Source of the DNA: Tetrahymena thermophila SB210
Taxonomy: Eukaryota; Ciliophora; Oligohymenophorea; Hymenostomatida; Tetrahymenidae
Assembly (NCBI RefSeq): GCF_000189635.1
Contig: NW_002476434.1
Coordinates: 992,001 to 1,056,000, forward strand
DNA: 64,000 nt
Reading direction: 5' to 3'
The notes below the pieces were generated by a model. The model did no database searches and was not told the origin of the DNA. It saw only the letters and a list, made by a program, of their open reading frames with translations. Shown piece by piece: positions 13,242 through 27,042 of the stretch (positions are counted from its first letter, which is position 1; every line of letters starts with the position of its first letter). A program made the translations under genes and the position numbers.

Positions 13242-14170
13242 TTTTAATTGAGTAGTGAAGTAATTTACTTATAATTATTTATAATAACTAAACTTTATTC
13301 TAACTAAAAAAGATTTAAAGCATTAAAAATATATTTTTGTAAATTAAAATAAATACATTATACTGATTAATTCTTTGATAAATTTTTAATATTTAATTTT
13401 TAACTATTTAGAAAGAAGAAAGAAAAAATTTCTTAATTTATGTAATAATGTAAAATCAATTAACTAAATTGAAATTGGTTTTCAATTTTTCTATTAGTCT
13501 TTAGGCATATTTTAAATTTAACTTTTAAAGCATTAAGATACAAACAGGTTTTGAATATGATATCAAAATTTCATTAAGTTAATTTTTACCTTCTAAGTAT
13601 TTTATTTCACTAATAAATGTTTAATAATTTACAGGCTTTCTATATAGGCTATTTATTTTCATCTTGATTTTGCAAAAATGTAAAAAAGCTATTTGTGCTT
13701 ATATTAATCTTAAATTTGATAATATATAATTATAAATATAAGATTTTTTATGCTTATCTGAGAAAGAAATAGAAAATTTGTAAAAAAAATATTGAAAAAA
13801 TTTAATCTTTTTTTTTATAAAATTTTCTTCTTCTGTTTCTCAAAGCAATAAATTTCGTCATAACTTTAAAGCATCATGCTTTTATTCCCTAATATCAGAC
13901 TTAAACAGAAAATTATAATTATGATTATTTGCTTTTTCAAGCTTTTTTTCTTTATTAGAAAAGACAGGAGTTAACTAAATTGCTTTGAGATTGTAAATTT
14001 GTAAAAAGCTCTTTAGTAAAATAATTTTTTTTTTTAATTTTGTAACAATTATTCTAAATTTAAAAAATTAACTTAATATAAAAATATATTTTTAACAACA
14101 TTTATAAAAATATATTTGCTAACAAATTCAATTAATATCTTTAATTCTAAATAATATATTTATTAAATTA
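13242..14170. other. Intergenic, 0.9 kb
   Basis: AT-rich spacer between D and E, diverged copy of 6548-7472. No gene seen. Confidence 0.6.
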
Positions 14171-16416
14171 TCACTATAATCTCTTTCTATTACTAACTAG
14201 GCAAAAGCAACTAATTATTAAAAGGCCTATTATAAATCCCAGTAAAATATAAACACATTCCCATTTTGAGAATTCTAGATTCAATAATTCTGTAGGGCTT
14301 GGAATAAAATGAGTGTTTTCATACTCGTTAGCGGCTATAGCATTAAAACTATACTTTATAGGAAATAAATATTCTATCCAAGAAATCCAGCTTGCTAAAT
14401 TTTTTCTAATAAAATAAAATGAATTTAGTTAAATTTAAAATATTTATTTATTTATTTATTAACTACCTATTTTTGAAAAATCCTCCAAACAAAGCATTAG
14501 GAACAAATATTAATGGGCTCATAAAAACAGCTGTTTTTACATCAGAAAAGATAGAACCACCTATATAACCAAGACTAAGACCAAGTAGACTATTTAAAAT
14601 CAAGCAAAAAAAGTAAAAAAATACATTTCCTACTGTGCGATCATTCAATCCAACCATAAAAAATTCTATTTAGATAAAATTATAGCTTTTTATTATTTGA
14701 AAAAATGTGTTTATAATTACAAATTAGTCCATATAAAATCGGTGAAATTATTTAAGGTATTATCTCTATAGCTAGTCTTCCAAAAAAGTATGCATAAGGT
14801 GAATAAAGATTAGAACTATCTTCTCTTAAGAATACCTTCCTCATAGAAGGAAAAGAAACTGAGCAAGGCTTAAGCGACATCATTAATTAATTTATACAAA
14901 CAAAAAAGAGAAGACCGTTCCTATCATTCATGTGTCTGATGCTGGTCGGATGATTACTTCCATCTATTGATGAATAAATAAATAAACTGTTTAAAATGTT
15001 AAAACTTAAAAATTAAACTTCAACCTTCTGATTAGAAATATATTAATCCTACAATTAATCCCATGATAATAGGGATTATACGAGCTCTAAAAAGTATAGG
15101 ATTTCTTTTAACATTCTTTAATGATCTTTTAGCTAGTTGTTAAAGTTAGTATAGAAATGGAGTTTAAAACTTACAAGCTAAAATTTCAGATTTTTCTCTC
15201 TGCTCTATTTCTTTTTCAACTAGCGGTTTTAACAAAGACTCATATTTTTAGAAATAAATAGGATAATTCTAAGCATTTTTTTAATTTAGATGCATAAAAC
15301 TCATGAAATAATCTGATTTTTTTAAAAATTAAATTCTTAATTCATAATTTAAAAATAATTAAATGTTTTAGAAAAAATAAAAAAATTATTTTAATTTAAA
15401 TTTTTATAAAATTTTTTATTACCAGCTGGATTTTACATTCTCGAACAATTAAATCCTTAGTTTGAGAAGTAATTTAAAATGGCCTCATTACTTTTTCCTT
15501 AATAAATGAATTATCCTTCTACAAGAAGCATTATTCTATCAAACATCTACCATATATCTGAAGAAGGGCTGTGAATAGTAAATACAATAGTCTTTTGTCT
15601 ATTGATGGTATATCTTTTTAGTTCAGCTATCAATAAATATATGCTGTGAAGCTTTAGAATATAAACAATAAAATTAAAATTCACTTTAAAAATAAATAAT
15701 TTTACCTATCTAACCCTGATGTTGGCTCATCCAAAATTATTACAGAAGGATTTGTCACAAGTTCAAAACCAATAGATGTCCTTTTCCTTTCTCCTCCAGA
15801 AATTCCTATAAATTATAATATCATTAATTTTTAAAGAGAAATCATAAAAAATAAATTTTTATATAAATCTAAAACAAAATTAAGAGAAAGAATTATTTTT
15901 TCAATATTCCAATAAAAGATTTTTACCTTTTTTAACAAATTAACCTCCTATTAATGTATTTTAACATCTTTCTAATTTTAAAATCTTTATGGTTTCTTAT
16001 ACTACTCTGTCTTTTTCAAGTTAATCGCCTGATGTCTTTAGATTAGCTGCAAATTATAAGCATTCTTTTACAGTAAGTCTCTAAAAGAATATCGTCTTAC
16101 ATAACATAAGTACCAAAATCTGAAAATTTTCTGTATGTAATTTCAGTGTATTAGCTTATATTTTCCCACTAACAGAAATTGCCTTAGAGTTTTCTATCCT
16201 ATCTGTTAACACATTTAGCAGCGTAGTTTTTCCAGCTCCAGTAGAACCTTTGAAAAGATAATAAATTAAAAATATTTACCTAAAATAGCAGTGATTTATG
16301 AAGACTTACAAATACCTGAAACATCTGAAAGCAATTATTTTTTTTCCTTGCTTTGTTTTAATAGTTACTGTGACATTTTAGAAAGTTAAGTCTATAAGAT
16401 TTTTATTTATCTCCAT
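14171..16416 (-). pseudogene. ABCG gene E (lineage 2), frameshifted copy of C
   Basis: Duplicate of C with the ATG at 16416 and the TGA at 14173-14171 still in place. Relative to C it has: an extra T in the T-run at about 16340-16347 (coding, before Walker A), a 1-nt deletion near 16148, a 2-nt deletion near 16075 (removing the M-T-V triplet register) and a 2-nt insertion near 15640. Read from the start, Walker A is out of frame and a TGA follows at about 16.0 kb. A harmless 3-nt deletion lies near 15073, and the first intron has shrunk to 32 nt (16279-16248). The indels sum to -3, so the total spliced length (1752 nt) is still a multiple of three. The 3' half (14199-15000) is almost identical to C. 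Best read as a recent pseudogene; sequencing error in homopolymers could explain some but not all of the changes. Confidence 0.75.
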
Positions 16417-17126
16417 TTCGTGAAATAGTTTTTAAAGATATTAAAATATGTTTATAATTTTTTAAATAATTTTTATAAAATTTTCACACCTAAAAATAAG
16501 GTATTTATACCTATCTGTAATATTTCTAGATTAATTCTATTTCAAATATAGATACATATAACTTTATCACCTTTATGTAATTTTAAAAAATCTAATTAAA
16601 TCTTACAAAAATTTGATTGATTTAATAAAAATTTGATACACTAATAAATTTTATAAATATTGCATCAATTTTATTAAATTCTTTACTTATTCTAGAATTT
16701 TTCTAAGAAAAAAACTTAATTTATTATTTAAATAATGATAATATCAATAAATAATATTTAAACCTTCATATAAAATAAACTTAATTGATATAAAAAATTT
16801 AATTTAAAATATTTTTAAAAAGAATTGATTGATTAATTGATTAGCTAGTTAGGTAATAAAATTTCTTTTATATCATTTATTTTTATTTTTTTAAAACATA
16901 GAAAGCAATATTTTAAAAAATATTTTATTTTAATTATATGATATTCTTTAATATTTATTAATTACTTTAACAACATTAATTTTCATTTAAACAATTTTAA
17001 AAAGCTTTATTTAATTATAGAATAAATTTCATTCAATTTAAATATTATTATAGCAAGAATGGTAATACTTAATATAAAAAACAAATAAACAATTTTAATA
17101 ACATTTTTTTTGTATTTTGAATAATT
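16417..17126. other. Intergenic, 0.7 kb
   Basis: AT-rich spacer between E and F; diverged copy of 9716-10448. No gene seen. Confidence 0.6.
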
Positions 17127-19353
17127 TCATTGTAATCTTTACTTTTTAATAGCTAAAAATATATAGCTTATGATTAGGTATCCAATGAATAAACCTAACA
17201 ATATATATACTGATTACCATTTAGTAAATTCGAGACCGAGAAACTAAGTTGGATTTGGAGTAAAGTAAGTGAATTCATATTCATTCATAGCCATAGCGTT
17301 AAAAGTGTATTTTGTAGGAAATAAGTATGAAATCCACGATATCCATGGAGATAAATCATTTCTATATATCAATAAAAATTAATAAAATTAGTATAAAGTA
17401 TAGATTTTTGAATATAAATTAAATTAGTGTTAAAATTCTATTTTTTCTTCGAATAAATGAATTAGTAAAAAAAAATACGAATATTTGAGGAAACCTCCAA
17501 AAAGCATATTAGGGTATAAAATTAGAGGATTAATAGCAATAGCAGTTTTGCTTTAATTAAATAAGGTACCACCTATTTATCCTAGTCCAAATCCTAGCAA
17601 GCTACATAAAACCAAGCTAAATAAGTAGAAAATTACGTTTTCTGATGTGTGATCGTTCAAACCAATCATATAAAATTCTTTTTATTTTTATTTTAAATGA
17701 ATTTTAACTAAATTTAAAAAATTTAATTTTTACATATAATTCCAAAAATTATTGGTGCAATAATTTATGGAATAATTTCTATTAGCAATCTTCCAATAAA
17801 ATAAGATAACACTGAGTAGAGTTTAGAATTTTATTCTCTTAAAAATATGGTGCTCATAGAAGGGAAGGTTAGGAGGCATGGATTTAGTGCCATCATTAAC
17901 TAATTTACACAAGTAAAATAAAGAAGACCACTTCTATTATTCATATCTCTTATACTTGAAGGTTAATTGCTCCCATCTAATATATATAATAAAAGTTTAA
18001 AAATTAATAGATAACATCTTTATCATTTATTTACCTTCTATCTTAACATAAACTAAACCTAAAAAAATAGCCATAAATATTGCCTAGATGATACGAATTT
18101 TAAATAAAATTGGATTCCTTTTTACATTTTTCCAAGATCTTTTGGCTATTTGAATGATTTAATAATATATTGGAGTTTAATATTTGCTTGAAAGTATCAT
18201 TTAAATCTATTTTTATTCTATTTCATTTTAAACAATATCGTTTAATTTTTCATAGCCTTCAAAGTATTTTGGAAAGTTCTTTAAATTATTTTCAGAAGCA
18301 TTCATAATACTCAAAAAATAATCTTTTTTAATTTTTAAAAAATAATTATTAAAACCAATATGATTTAAAAGCACTTAAAATGAATTAATTAATTTGTTTT
18401 AACCTGCTGGATTCTAAAGCTTTGGGCAAACAAAACCAAAACTATTGAAATGACTAATAATTTTTTCATTGCTTGCTCCTTGATAGATAAATCTTCCATC
18501 TACAAGAAGCATTATTCTGTCAAATATTGACCATATATCTGAAGAAGGAGTATGGATAGTAAATATGACGGTTTTCCTTTTATTTTAAGCATATCTTTTC
18601 AGTAGTGAAATTAACAAGTAAGCAGTAAAACTAATTAAATAAAATATTTTATTGCTGTTTATTACAAATTTAATTACCTATCTAAGCCAGAAGTAGGTTC
18701 ATCTAATATAAGGACTGTAGGATTAGTGACTAGTTCAAAACCGATAGAAGTTCTCTTCCTTTCACCTCCAGAAATACCTTTTGAATAGAATAATTACTAA
18801 ATTAAAAATCAAACCGTTTGAAAATAAATATTTACCTTTAACAAATTATCCACCAATTAAAGTATTTTAACACCTCTCTAGCTTTAAATATTTTAAAGTT
18901 TCTTATACAATTTAACTCTTTTCTTATTGGCTTCCTTATAATTTTAAATTTGCAGCAAAATTTAAACACTCTTTAACAGTCATAGTTTCGAGTAGAATAT
19001 CATCTTGCATTATGTAAGAGCCATAGTTGGAAAAAGCCTCAAAAGTGATATGCTCTTAATTAGCTTATATACTGCCTGATACTTAAGTTGTTTATGTATT
19101 TTGTATTCTTTTACATAGTGCATTTAATAGAGTAGTTTTACCTGCTCCAGAAGAACCTTTAGTTAAATAATATTGCTAAATATATTTAAAATTTTATAAA
19201 GGTTTTACCTAAAATTGCAGTTATTTCAGAATTCTTGCAAATACCAGATATATTTTTTAGCAATTGTTTTTAACCATTTTTTGTTTAAACATTAACAGTT
19301 AGGTTCTAAAATGTAATATCTATCAATTATATATTTTGGTTTTAGTCTAACAT
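17127..19353 (-). CDS. ABCG-type half transporter F (lineage 2)
   Basis: ABCG half transporter. The ATG is at 19353 and the TGA at 17129-17127. Seven introns (19208-19157, 18835-18778, 18677-18631, 18403-18323, 18034-17977, 17733-17678, 17478-17362) leave 1758 nt, a 585-aa protein. The intron positions equal those of C, G and I. Walker [13 protein letters not shown], signature ISGGERK and the D-loop SGLD are intact. The sequence is more diverged from C than E is. The C terminus is [12 protein letters not shown]. The last 31 codons are also present as an orphan fragment at 10449-10543, so F donated the right edge of the duplicated segment. Some donors are atypical (GTATTT in intron 7, GTTAAA in intron 4). 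Confidence 0.88.
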
Positions 19354-20067
19354 TTTTTAAAATATTTATTGACTTGAATTGTATGAATTAAATTTTATTT
19401 TAAAAGATAGATGAATGAATACATTTTTAAAAAGCGAATTTTACTTTTTCTATAGAAGTTCTGTCAAAGTAAATAATTTTAATTTAGAATAATGAATATA
19501 ATTTTGTTAATTTCTGTTTATAAACTCTAGCTAAATAAATTACTTCACTCTACTTATTGATAAATTGTTACTTTTTTAATTTTTGTCTAATAATTTCTAA
19601 TCAATTTTTATGTAATTAAAATTTCAGTATCATTATTATATTTACTATTATCTTTCTATAGAATAAAATTTATTTTCTAGAAATTATCTATCAAACTCTA
19701 ACTCACCTAAATTAAATTTTTTTATACATTCGCAATTAATGTTAAAATTCCCCATATAGTGGCAGAAAGGTTGGCTGAGAGTATGAAATAGTTAGGAAGA
19801 GTACCCTCATAGTTCTATTTCTATTCTTTAAATTTCGATTTGCTTATTGTAAAGTAAATTACTTAATTCATCACTTATTATTTTTAAAAACTAGATTCAA
19901 AGATTAAAGTGGATTTTATGAAATAAAGTATTAATTTATGAAATCAATTGTAAAAGTAACAAATATATAGTTTATGTATGTATACAGAAAAATTTAACTA
20001 CATTACTTTTTTAGCTAATACTTATATTATTTTTTTAAATATAATAATTTTTATATTATATATTTAA
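19354..20067. other. Intergenic, 0.7 kb
   Basis: AT-rich spacer between F and G. No gene seen. Confidence 0.6.
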
Positions 20068-22288
20068 TCACTATAATCTCTTTTTATTAAGAGCTAAGCA
20101 GATATAACTAATTAATAAGTATCCTGCTATAAATCCTAATTATATATAGACGCATTCCCATTTAGAAAACTCTAAATTAAGTAGTGTAGTTGGATTTGGA
20201 GTAAACTTACTATATTCATGTTCATTAGCAGCGATAGCATTGAAGCTATATTTAATAGGGAAGACATATTCAATCCAAGAAATCCAATCTGCAAAGTCTT
20301 TTCTATAATTATTTTTGCAGTAAGTTAATTAAAAAATATTTTATTAGATGAAATTAATTATTACCTGTTCTTGAAGTAACCTCCAAAAAGGGCATTAGGA
20401 AGAAAAATAAAAGGACTCATAATAATTGCAGTCTTGCTTTGAGAAAATATAGAACCTCCAATGTAACCCATACCTAATCCTATTAAACTGTTAAGTACTA
20501 AGTTGAATAAATAGAAAACGACATTTCCTGCTGTGTGATCGTTTAGTCCAATCATGTAAAACTCTTTTCGAATTTAAAAAGATATTAAAAAAAATTTTAT
20601 TAAAAAGTAATTATTACAAATTATGCCTTATATTATAGGGACAACAATACATGGAATTATTTCAACAACTAATCTTCCAAAGAAATAAGCAAAAATAGTG
20701 TAAAATTTAGAATTCTATTCTCTCAAAAACACATTTCTAAATGTTGGGAAAGATAAAAGACACGGGTTAAGAGATGTCATCAATTGATTGATGCAAATAA
20801 AAAATAAGAGTCCATTTCTATCATTCATATCTCTAATGCTAGTGGGATTATTTGATCCATCTAATATTTAGAAATTAATTGATAAGTTTAAATTTAAATT
20901 ATCATAAAATAAATATTTTACCTTCCATTTAGAGATAAGTTAGACCTAAAATTAATCCCATAATTATTGCTTAGAAAATACGAGCTTTGAAAAGAATGGG
21001 ATTCCTTTTAACTGCATTAAAAGCTCTTTTAGCTATTTGTGAAATTTGATATAATTAAGATGTTGAATATTTATTCACAAGAATCTACGAATTTTATTTT
21101 TATTCAATTTCTGACTCAACTATATCCTTTATTTAAGAATCGTAACCTTCAAAGTATATTGGATAATTTTAAGTGTTTGAATCTTTAGAATGCGCTATGC
21201 TCATAAAATAATCTAATTAATTTAAATAAAATTTTCAATTTTGATAAAAATTAAGTGGAAAGATAATTAATTCAATCTAAATAACACTTTAAATAAATAA
21301 ATAAAATAATACCGGCTGGATTTTAAAATTTTAATCATTCAAAGCCTATATTAATAAAATGTTTGATTATTTGATAGTTACTTCCTCCTTAGTATATAAA
21401 TCTACCATCAGCAAGAAGCAAAATTCTGTCAAACATAGACCAAATATCAGATGAAGGACAGTGAATAGTAAAGATTACTGTCTTGCCCTTTTATTAAGCA
21501 TATCTTTTGAGCTCAGTAATTAGTAGATAAGCTGTAAAACTATTTTAAAAATTAATTTTTAATTAATTTAAAATTAAATAAACTAAATTAATTTAATTAA
21601 CCTGTCTAATCCAGAAGTAGGTTCATCTAAAATAAGTACAGAAGGATTTGCAACGAGTTCGAATCCAATTGATGCTCGCTTTCTTTCTCCTCCAGAAATA
21701 CCTTTTGTATTTAAAAAAAATATTTAAATTATCCCAAAAAATTTAATAGTAATAAAATACCTTTTACAAATTATCCTCCGATTAATGTATTTTAGCATCT
21801 TTCTAATTTTAAATTTTTCAATATTTCATCTACAACAATATCTTTTTATTATTAATCACCTTACACCTTTAAATTGGCAGCAAATTAGAGACATTCTCTA
21901 ACAGTCATAGTCTCTAATAACACATCATCTTACATTACGTAAGAGCCAAATTCTGAGAAATTTTCAAAAGTGATTTCATTTGAATTAGCTTAAACAGTTC
22001 CCCTGACCTAAGTTGTTTTATTATTCTATATTCTGCCACAAATAGTATTTAACAATGTGGTTTTACCAGCACCAGATGAACCTAAATTTTAATTTTAATT
22101 TGTTACAATTATTAAAGTGAAAATACTGAAAAAGCAAATTTACCTAATATAGCTGTAATTTCTGAGTGTTTGCAGATACCTGAGACATTCTTGAGTAATG
22201 ATTTTTACCCTGTTTTTGTTTGAACAGTTACAGAAATATTTTTAAAAGTGATATCAATAGAGTTAGCTTTTTCAGAGTATAATTACAT
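20068..22288 (-). CDS. ABCG-type half transporter G (lineage 2)
   Basis: ABCG half transporter. The ATG at 22288 begins [16 protein letters not shown] (TAA as Gln) and the TGA is at 20070-20068. Seven introns (22143-22082, 21760-21702, 21601-21540, 21312-21213, 20921-20861, 20617-20564, 20364-20303) leave 1761 nt, a 586-aa protein. Walker [13 protein letters not shown], signature ISGGERKR and Walker B are intact; the H-loop has the lineage-2 Ser (IHCPSSDIW-like context). The membrane segment starting [16 protein letters not shown] is shared with I and K. G, I and K form a closer subgroup than C/E and F. Substrate unknown. Confidence 0.88.
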
Positions 22289-24092
22289 TTTATAATAATT
22301 ATTTTATATTTTAATTTGATTAGAACTTTTTTAAAATCTTATTATTTATTTATTTCAAATTAATTAATTATATTTCATCATAGGATTTCATTTTTAAATT
22401 GATTTTAAAACATGTGTAAAGTGATAGTAATTAATTAATTCTTGATAATAATTAGTTTTTTTTAATAAAAAGTGTGAGATCAAATTTTATTTTTTTAGAA
22501 ATTTTCTGGAAAACAAAATCTTAGATTCAAATATATCCCAAAACAAAATTATTTTTTTAAAAGCATTATTTTAATGAATGAATAAGTATTTAATTTATTG
22601 AAAAACTAAATGCTCAATAAAATACATAGGAAATTACATAAAATGTTTATAATTTCCAAATTATTAAAGAAATGATAAAATATTTAATACAAAAGTTTGA
22701 TATTGATAATAAATATTTATGAAAAAAACAATATTTTGAATAAAATAAATAATTTATTATATAATTCTATAAGCTTATAAAAATAAAATCTATATTTAAC
22801 TGGATATTTTCACTCAATAGCAAATAGCAGATACACATATTATCTATTTATTCATTAAATTACTTTTTGATCAGAATTTTTAAAGTTACAATTCAATTTT
22901 TCTTTCTATTACAAAGTATAATTACCTAATTAAAATAAGCATAAAAATAATGAATGAATAAGAAATTAACCATTTTTTAAATATATACCAGCTTACATAA
23001 AATTTAAAGAAATTTCAAATTTTTGTTTATAAGATAAAATATTTTAATTTTAAAATATTGATAACTTTATAAAAAAGCAAAATTTTTGATAAAAGAAATA
23101 ATGTTTTCTATAATTCTTTCAGTTTAAAAAAATTATATCTATATGTATTAATATTTACCTTCTATTACATAGATAATTATTATTTAATTATTTGTAAATA
23201 ACTTTTTGATCAGAATTTTTTAAAGTTACAATTAAATTTTTCATTTGATTAAAAAAATTTCTTATCAAACGTTTCTATTTTAATTTTTTTCAAGAAATAA
23301 TATGTAAGCTCACAATAATTGAAGTATTAAGATATTTTTTAGCTATTTGATAGATAATTCTATATTAAAAAACAGCGAATTAACTAAATTTAATCTATTT
23401 ATCAGATCTTTTTAGTGAAATAAAAACTAATTATTAAATAAATTATATTTAAATTGAAATATTATATTTGGCTTTTAGATTGAATCTTATATTTTCTTAG
23501 TTGAGAAATATTATCTAATAATTTTTAAATTTATCCTTTATTTCAATAAATTGCTAAATATTAATATACTACATTTTTACGTTACTATATTTATTTAATT
23601 GAAATTTAACTCATTTTTCTAAATATTTTTCAATATGTTATTAAGATAAATTATATAAATTAACTAATATTAAATTAAAGTAATAAAAAACTAAATGCCT
23701 TTATGTTATAATAATTATTTTATCGCATAAAAATATTTATAATATTATTACCGTAAAACCTCATTCCCTCATCCCTAATTTCACGTGAACGAACGAACGA
23801 GAGATGGTGAGGAATTTAGTAAAAAAAAAAGGTTAAAAATTATTTTTTTTAAGTGGTTGGTTTTTTAAAAAGCATAGCTTTTTTCAAAGAAAAATTTCTC
23901 TCTTTAACTAATTTTAATAGAAATAAACTAAAATTTTTAACTTTAAAATGATAAAATAATTTGAATATTTAATTTTTAGAATGGTAGTAATATTAATCAA
24001 TGAGTTGAAGATATAAACATAAAATAATTACACTTATTTACATTCGTTAATTTTATTTATTTTTATACACTTGTAGTAATATTAATCCTTTT
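22289..24092. other. Intergenic, 1.8 kb
   Basis: AT-rich spacer between G and H without recognisable genes, apart from the short base-composition island at 23755-23820 listed separately. Confidence 0.6.
23755..23820. other. Short GC-richer island with GAAC repeat and CACGTG palindrome
   Basis: About 65 bp of markedly higher GC in an AT desert. It contains CCTCATTCCCTCATCCCT, the palindrome TCACGTGA, four direct GAAC units and GAGATGGTGAGG, which is partly complementary to the CCTCATCCCT stretch and could form an imperfect stem. Function unknown. Confidence 0.4.
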
Positions 24093-26203
24093 TCATTGCA
24101 GTGTCTTTAATGACCTTTTTAAAAAGAAAAAAGCTAGAATAAGATAACCCAAAAACATTAGGCATAAATAACCAACTGCTTCCCATTTTGTAAATTAAAT
24201 ATTTTCTGCTTCAATAGGATTAGGTATAAAATAAGTTTGCTCATATTCATTTCTAACAAATGCTTGATATGCGTAATTAAAAGGGGAAATATACTATACC
24301 CATGAAATCCAGCTTGCCAAATCTCCACTAATTAATTAAATTAATAAAATTATAAAGGTACTTTAGTTTAAAAAATCATTTACCTATTCTTATAAAATCC
24401 TGAGAAAGGGAACAATGGTAAAGTTATCAATTAAGCTACACCATATGCTAAATTTGGATCTTTAAATAAACAACCTTCAAAATATCCAGCAGCAATGCCA
24501 GTAAATTATAATATTATCATAATTAAGTTGAAGAATAAGAAAGCTTCAAGATTGTTCCTCAAGCCAACCATCCAATAAACTAATTATTTTAAATAGTTTT
24601 AATTTATTATAGTTAGTTAATTAATGAGATTTACCTATACAGCAGAATATAATTGGTATTATAAAATCTGATACAAGATCAACCAAAAGCTTACCAAAAA
24701 AGTAAGGGAATATTTTATATAATTTTGAATTTTCTTCTCTTAAAAAAACCTATCTTTCTGTAGGAAAAGATAAAGTAGCTGCATTCATAGATTCCATAAA
24801 TGCTCCTGTGGCAAGAAAGAATAAAAATCCATTTTTATTCCTTGCATCTACTATATTGTAAGGGTCATTCTCACCATCTTATTTGTTAAACAAAAACTCA
24901 GTAATTTTATAAAAAGGTTAAATAAATAAATTACTTGGTAATTAATAGTAAATCAATCCTAGAAAAACAGCCAAGATTGTAACTTATCCTAATTTAGCCT
25001 TAAAAAGGATAGGACTTCTTATTTATATTTGAATAGTTCTCACAACTATGTAATAAAACTACATATAGATAGGTATAAATTTTTAATTTGGGATAATTTC
25101 TTATTTATTTGAAAAGTTAATTTGATATTGAACACTGTCTTTAATTATTTCATCATAGTTCTTGAAATATAATGGAGTGTTTATGACATTTATCTGTTTA
25201 TCTTGACTCATTAGTGACATATAATAGTCTGTTATTAAATGTTATTAAAAATTATCACTAATTAAAAAAAAATTAATTACCAGCTGGATTTGAAAAAATT
25301 GGGCACTCAAAACCTTATCCTGAGAAATATTTCTAAATTTAGTTTCCACCAGACCCTTAATAAATAAATTTCCCATTAACCAATAGCATAATTCTGTCAA
25401 ACATATTCCATATTTCAGAAGACGGCTAATGTATAGTAAAGACAACTGTTCTCTTTTTTTCATGAGCAAATTTTCTTAACATGTCTATCAAAATGTATGC
25501 ATTGAAACTGATTTTATAAATTAAATTATTTTATTTTAAAAAATTATTTTTAACTGAAATAAATTACCTATCTAAACCTGAAGTTGGTTCATCTAAAAAT
25601 ATGGATTATGGATCACAGACAAGCTCGAAACCTATAGATGTCCTTTTTCTTTCTCCGCCTGAAATACCCTTAACAAACTATCCACCTATCTAAGTGTTTT
25701 AGCATTTTTCTAGTTTTAATTATTTAATCATGTCATTCACTAAATCATTTCTTTTCTTTTAACCCCCTCTAACTTTCATATTTGCAGCAAAAGTAATACA
25801 TTCTCTTACAGTCATGGTTTCAGTTAGTATATCATCTTGCATAACATAGTTAGCAAATGAAGAGAAGGATTCACTTGTGTAAGGTTATCCATTTACCAAT
25901 ACTTAACCCTCTAGCTCATTACTACTTAATTTAGTTATCCTCTTAGTTATAATGTTTAAAAGAGTTGTCTTACCAGCTCCTGAAGAACCTATTTAAGAAT
26001 TTTAATTAATAAACACAATAAAAGAATGATCTAATTATACCTAAAATAGCTGTAACTTATGAGTTTGGAAAGATGCCATCAATACCCTTAATAATCTCTT
26101 TTGTTCCTTCCCTGGTTTTTATAGAATACTTAAGATTTTAGAATGTAAAATCAAGCTGGTTTTGATTATTATTAATATATTCTTCAGAGTGAGTTTTATT
26201 CAT
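24093..26203 (-). CDS. ABCG-type half transporter H (lineage 1)
   Basis: ABCG half transporter. The ATG at 26203 begins MNKTHSEEYINN and the TGA is at 24095-24093. Six introns (26040-25989, 25567-25508, 25280-25229, 24934-24878, 24634-24580, 24383-24328) leave 1779 nt, a 592-aa protein. Walker [13 protein letters not shown], the Q-loop YVMQDD, signature [12 protein letters not shown] and Walker [11 protein letters not shown] are intact. The start of H and its upstream flank recur as fragment J at 31.8-32.6 kb, so H marks the left edge of the second segmental duplication. Substrate unknown. Confidence 0.9.
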
Positions 26204-27042
26204 TTTAAATTTATTTTTAATTTCATTTATTTAAAAACTCTCAACTATTTTTGGATGTATTTAAAATTTTATTTTTTTTTAATTTCTTTAACTAATTGTA
26301 AAATTTTATTAACTCCTGATGAAATCTTTTGAATTTACAAAATTTGAAAAAGTAATTAATCTTAATTACATTTAAATTTCTTCTTTTTTTCTATTTTTCT
26401 TATTTCTAAAAGAAAAAACAATCATTATTTATCAAAAAGTTTTTCAGGATCACAGTTTTTAAATTTTCTATTTTGAAAATAAATTTAAAAATTTATATGG
26501 ATTTTTGTTTCAAGCTAAAAAGTTATCTAATAAATAAATAAATTATTTTTGTTGCGAAAAATAACCTATAGAAATATAACTTCAAAGCATTCATCCAAGT
26601 TTTTGTTCTATTTAATTATTAAAAATCTAATTTACTTGAATAAATTTAATGGCTTTTAATGAACAAGCTTAAACCAACAAATATAGATAATTATATGAAA
26701 AAATAATAATTTTTATATCAATTAGATTAAAAATACCGTAAATTATTGAAAACTATATATTAGTAGTATGTACTTGAAGATTTCAGATAATTAAGTAAGT
26801 TTTCTATTTATAAAAATAAGATTTTTTTATTTATATATAAAAGTTAAATATACAAAATAATTGTAGAAAAAATATAAATTTTAGGAATTGCAGTATTATT
26901 AAGAAGATAATTTGAAAAAGTGAGAAATATATATATAATTTATATATGTATTACAAAGTAATTTAATTATATTATTATATAAAGTAATAATTTAAAATAT
27001 TTTTTGATATTTGAATATATTTTTCTTGTATTAAATGTTTAT
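26204..27042. other. Intergenic, 0.8 kb
   Basis: AT-rich spacer between H and I. The stretch at about 26230-26650 matches 32150-32560 with divergence. No gene seen. Confidence 0.6.

Larger units (their letters stand above)
10742..17220. repeat. Large tandem duplication I, right copy
   Basis: Counterpart of 4025-10543, carrying D, E and the 3' end of the complete gene F. In this copy both complete duplicated genes are damaged, D in its ATPase motifs and E by frameshifts, whereas the left copy's B and C are intact. Confidence 0.85.
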
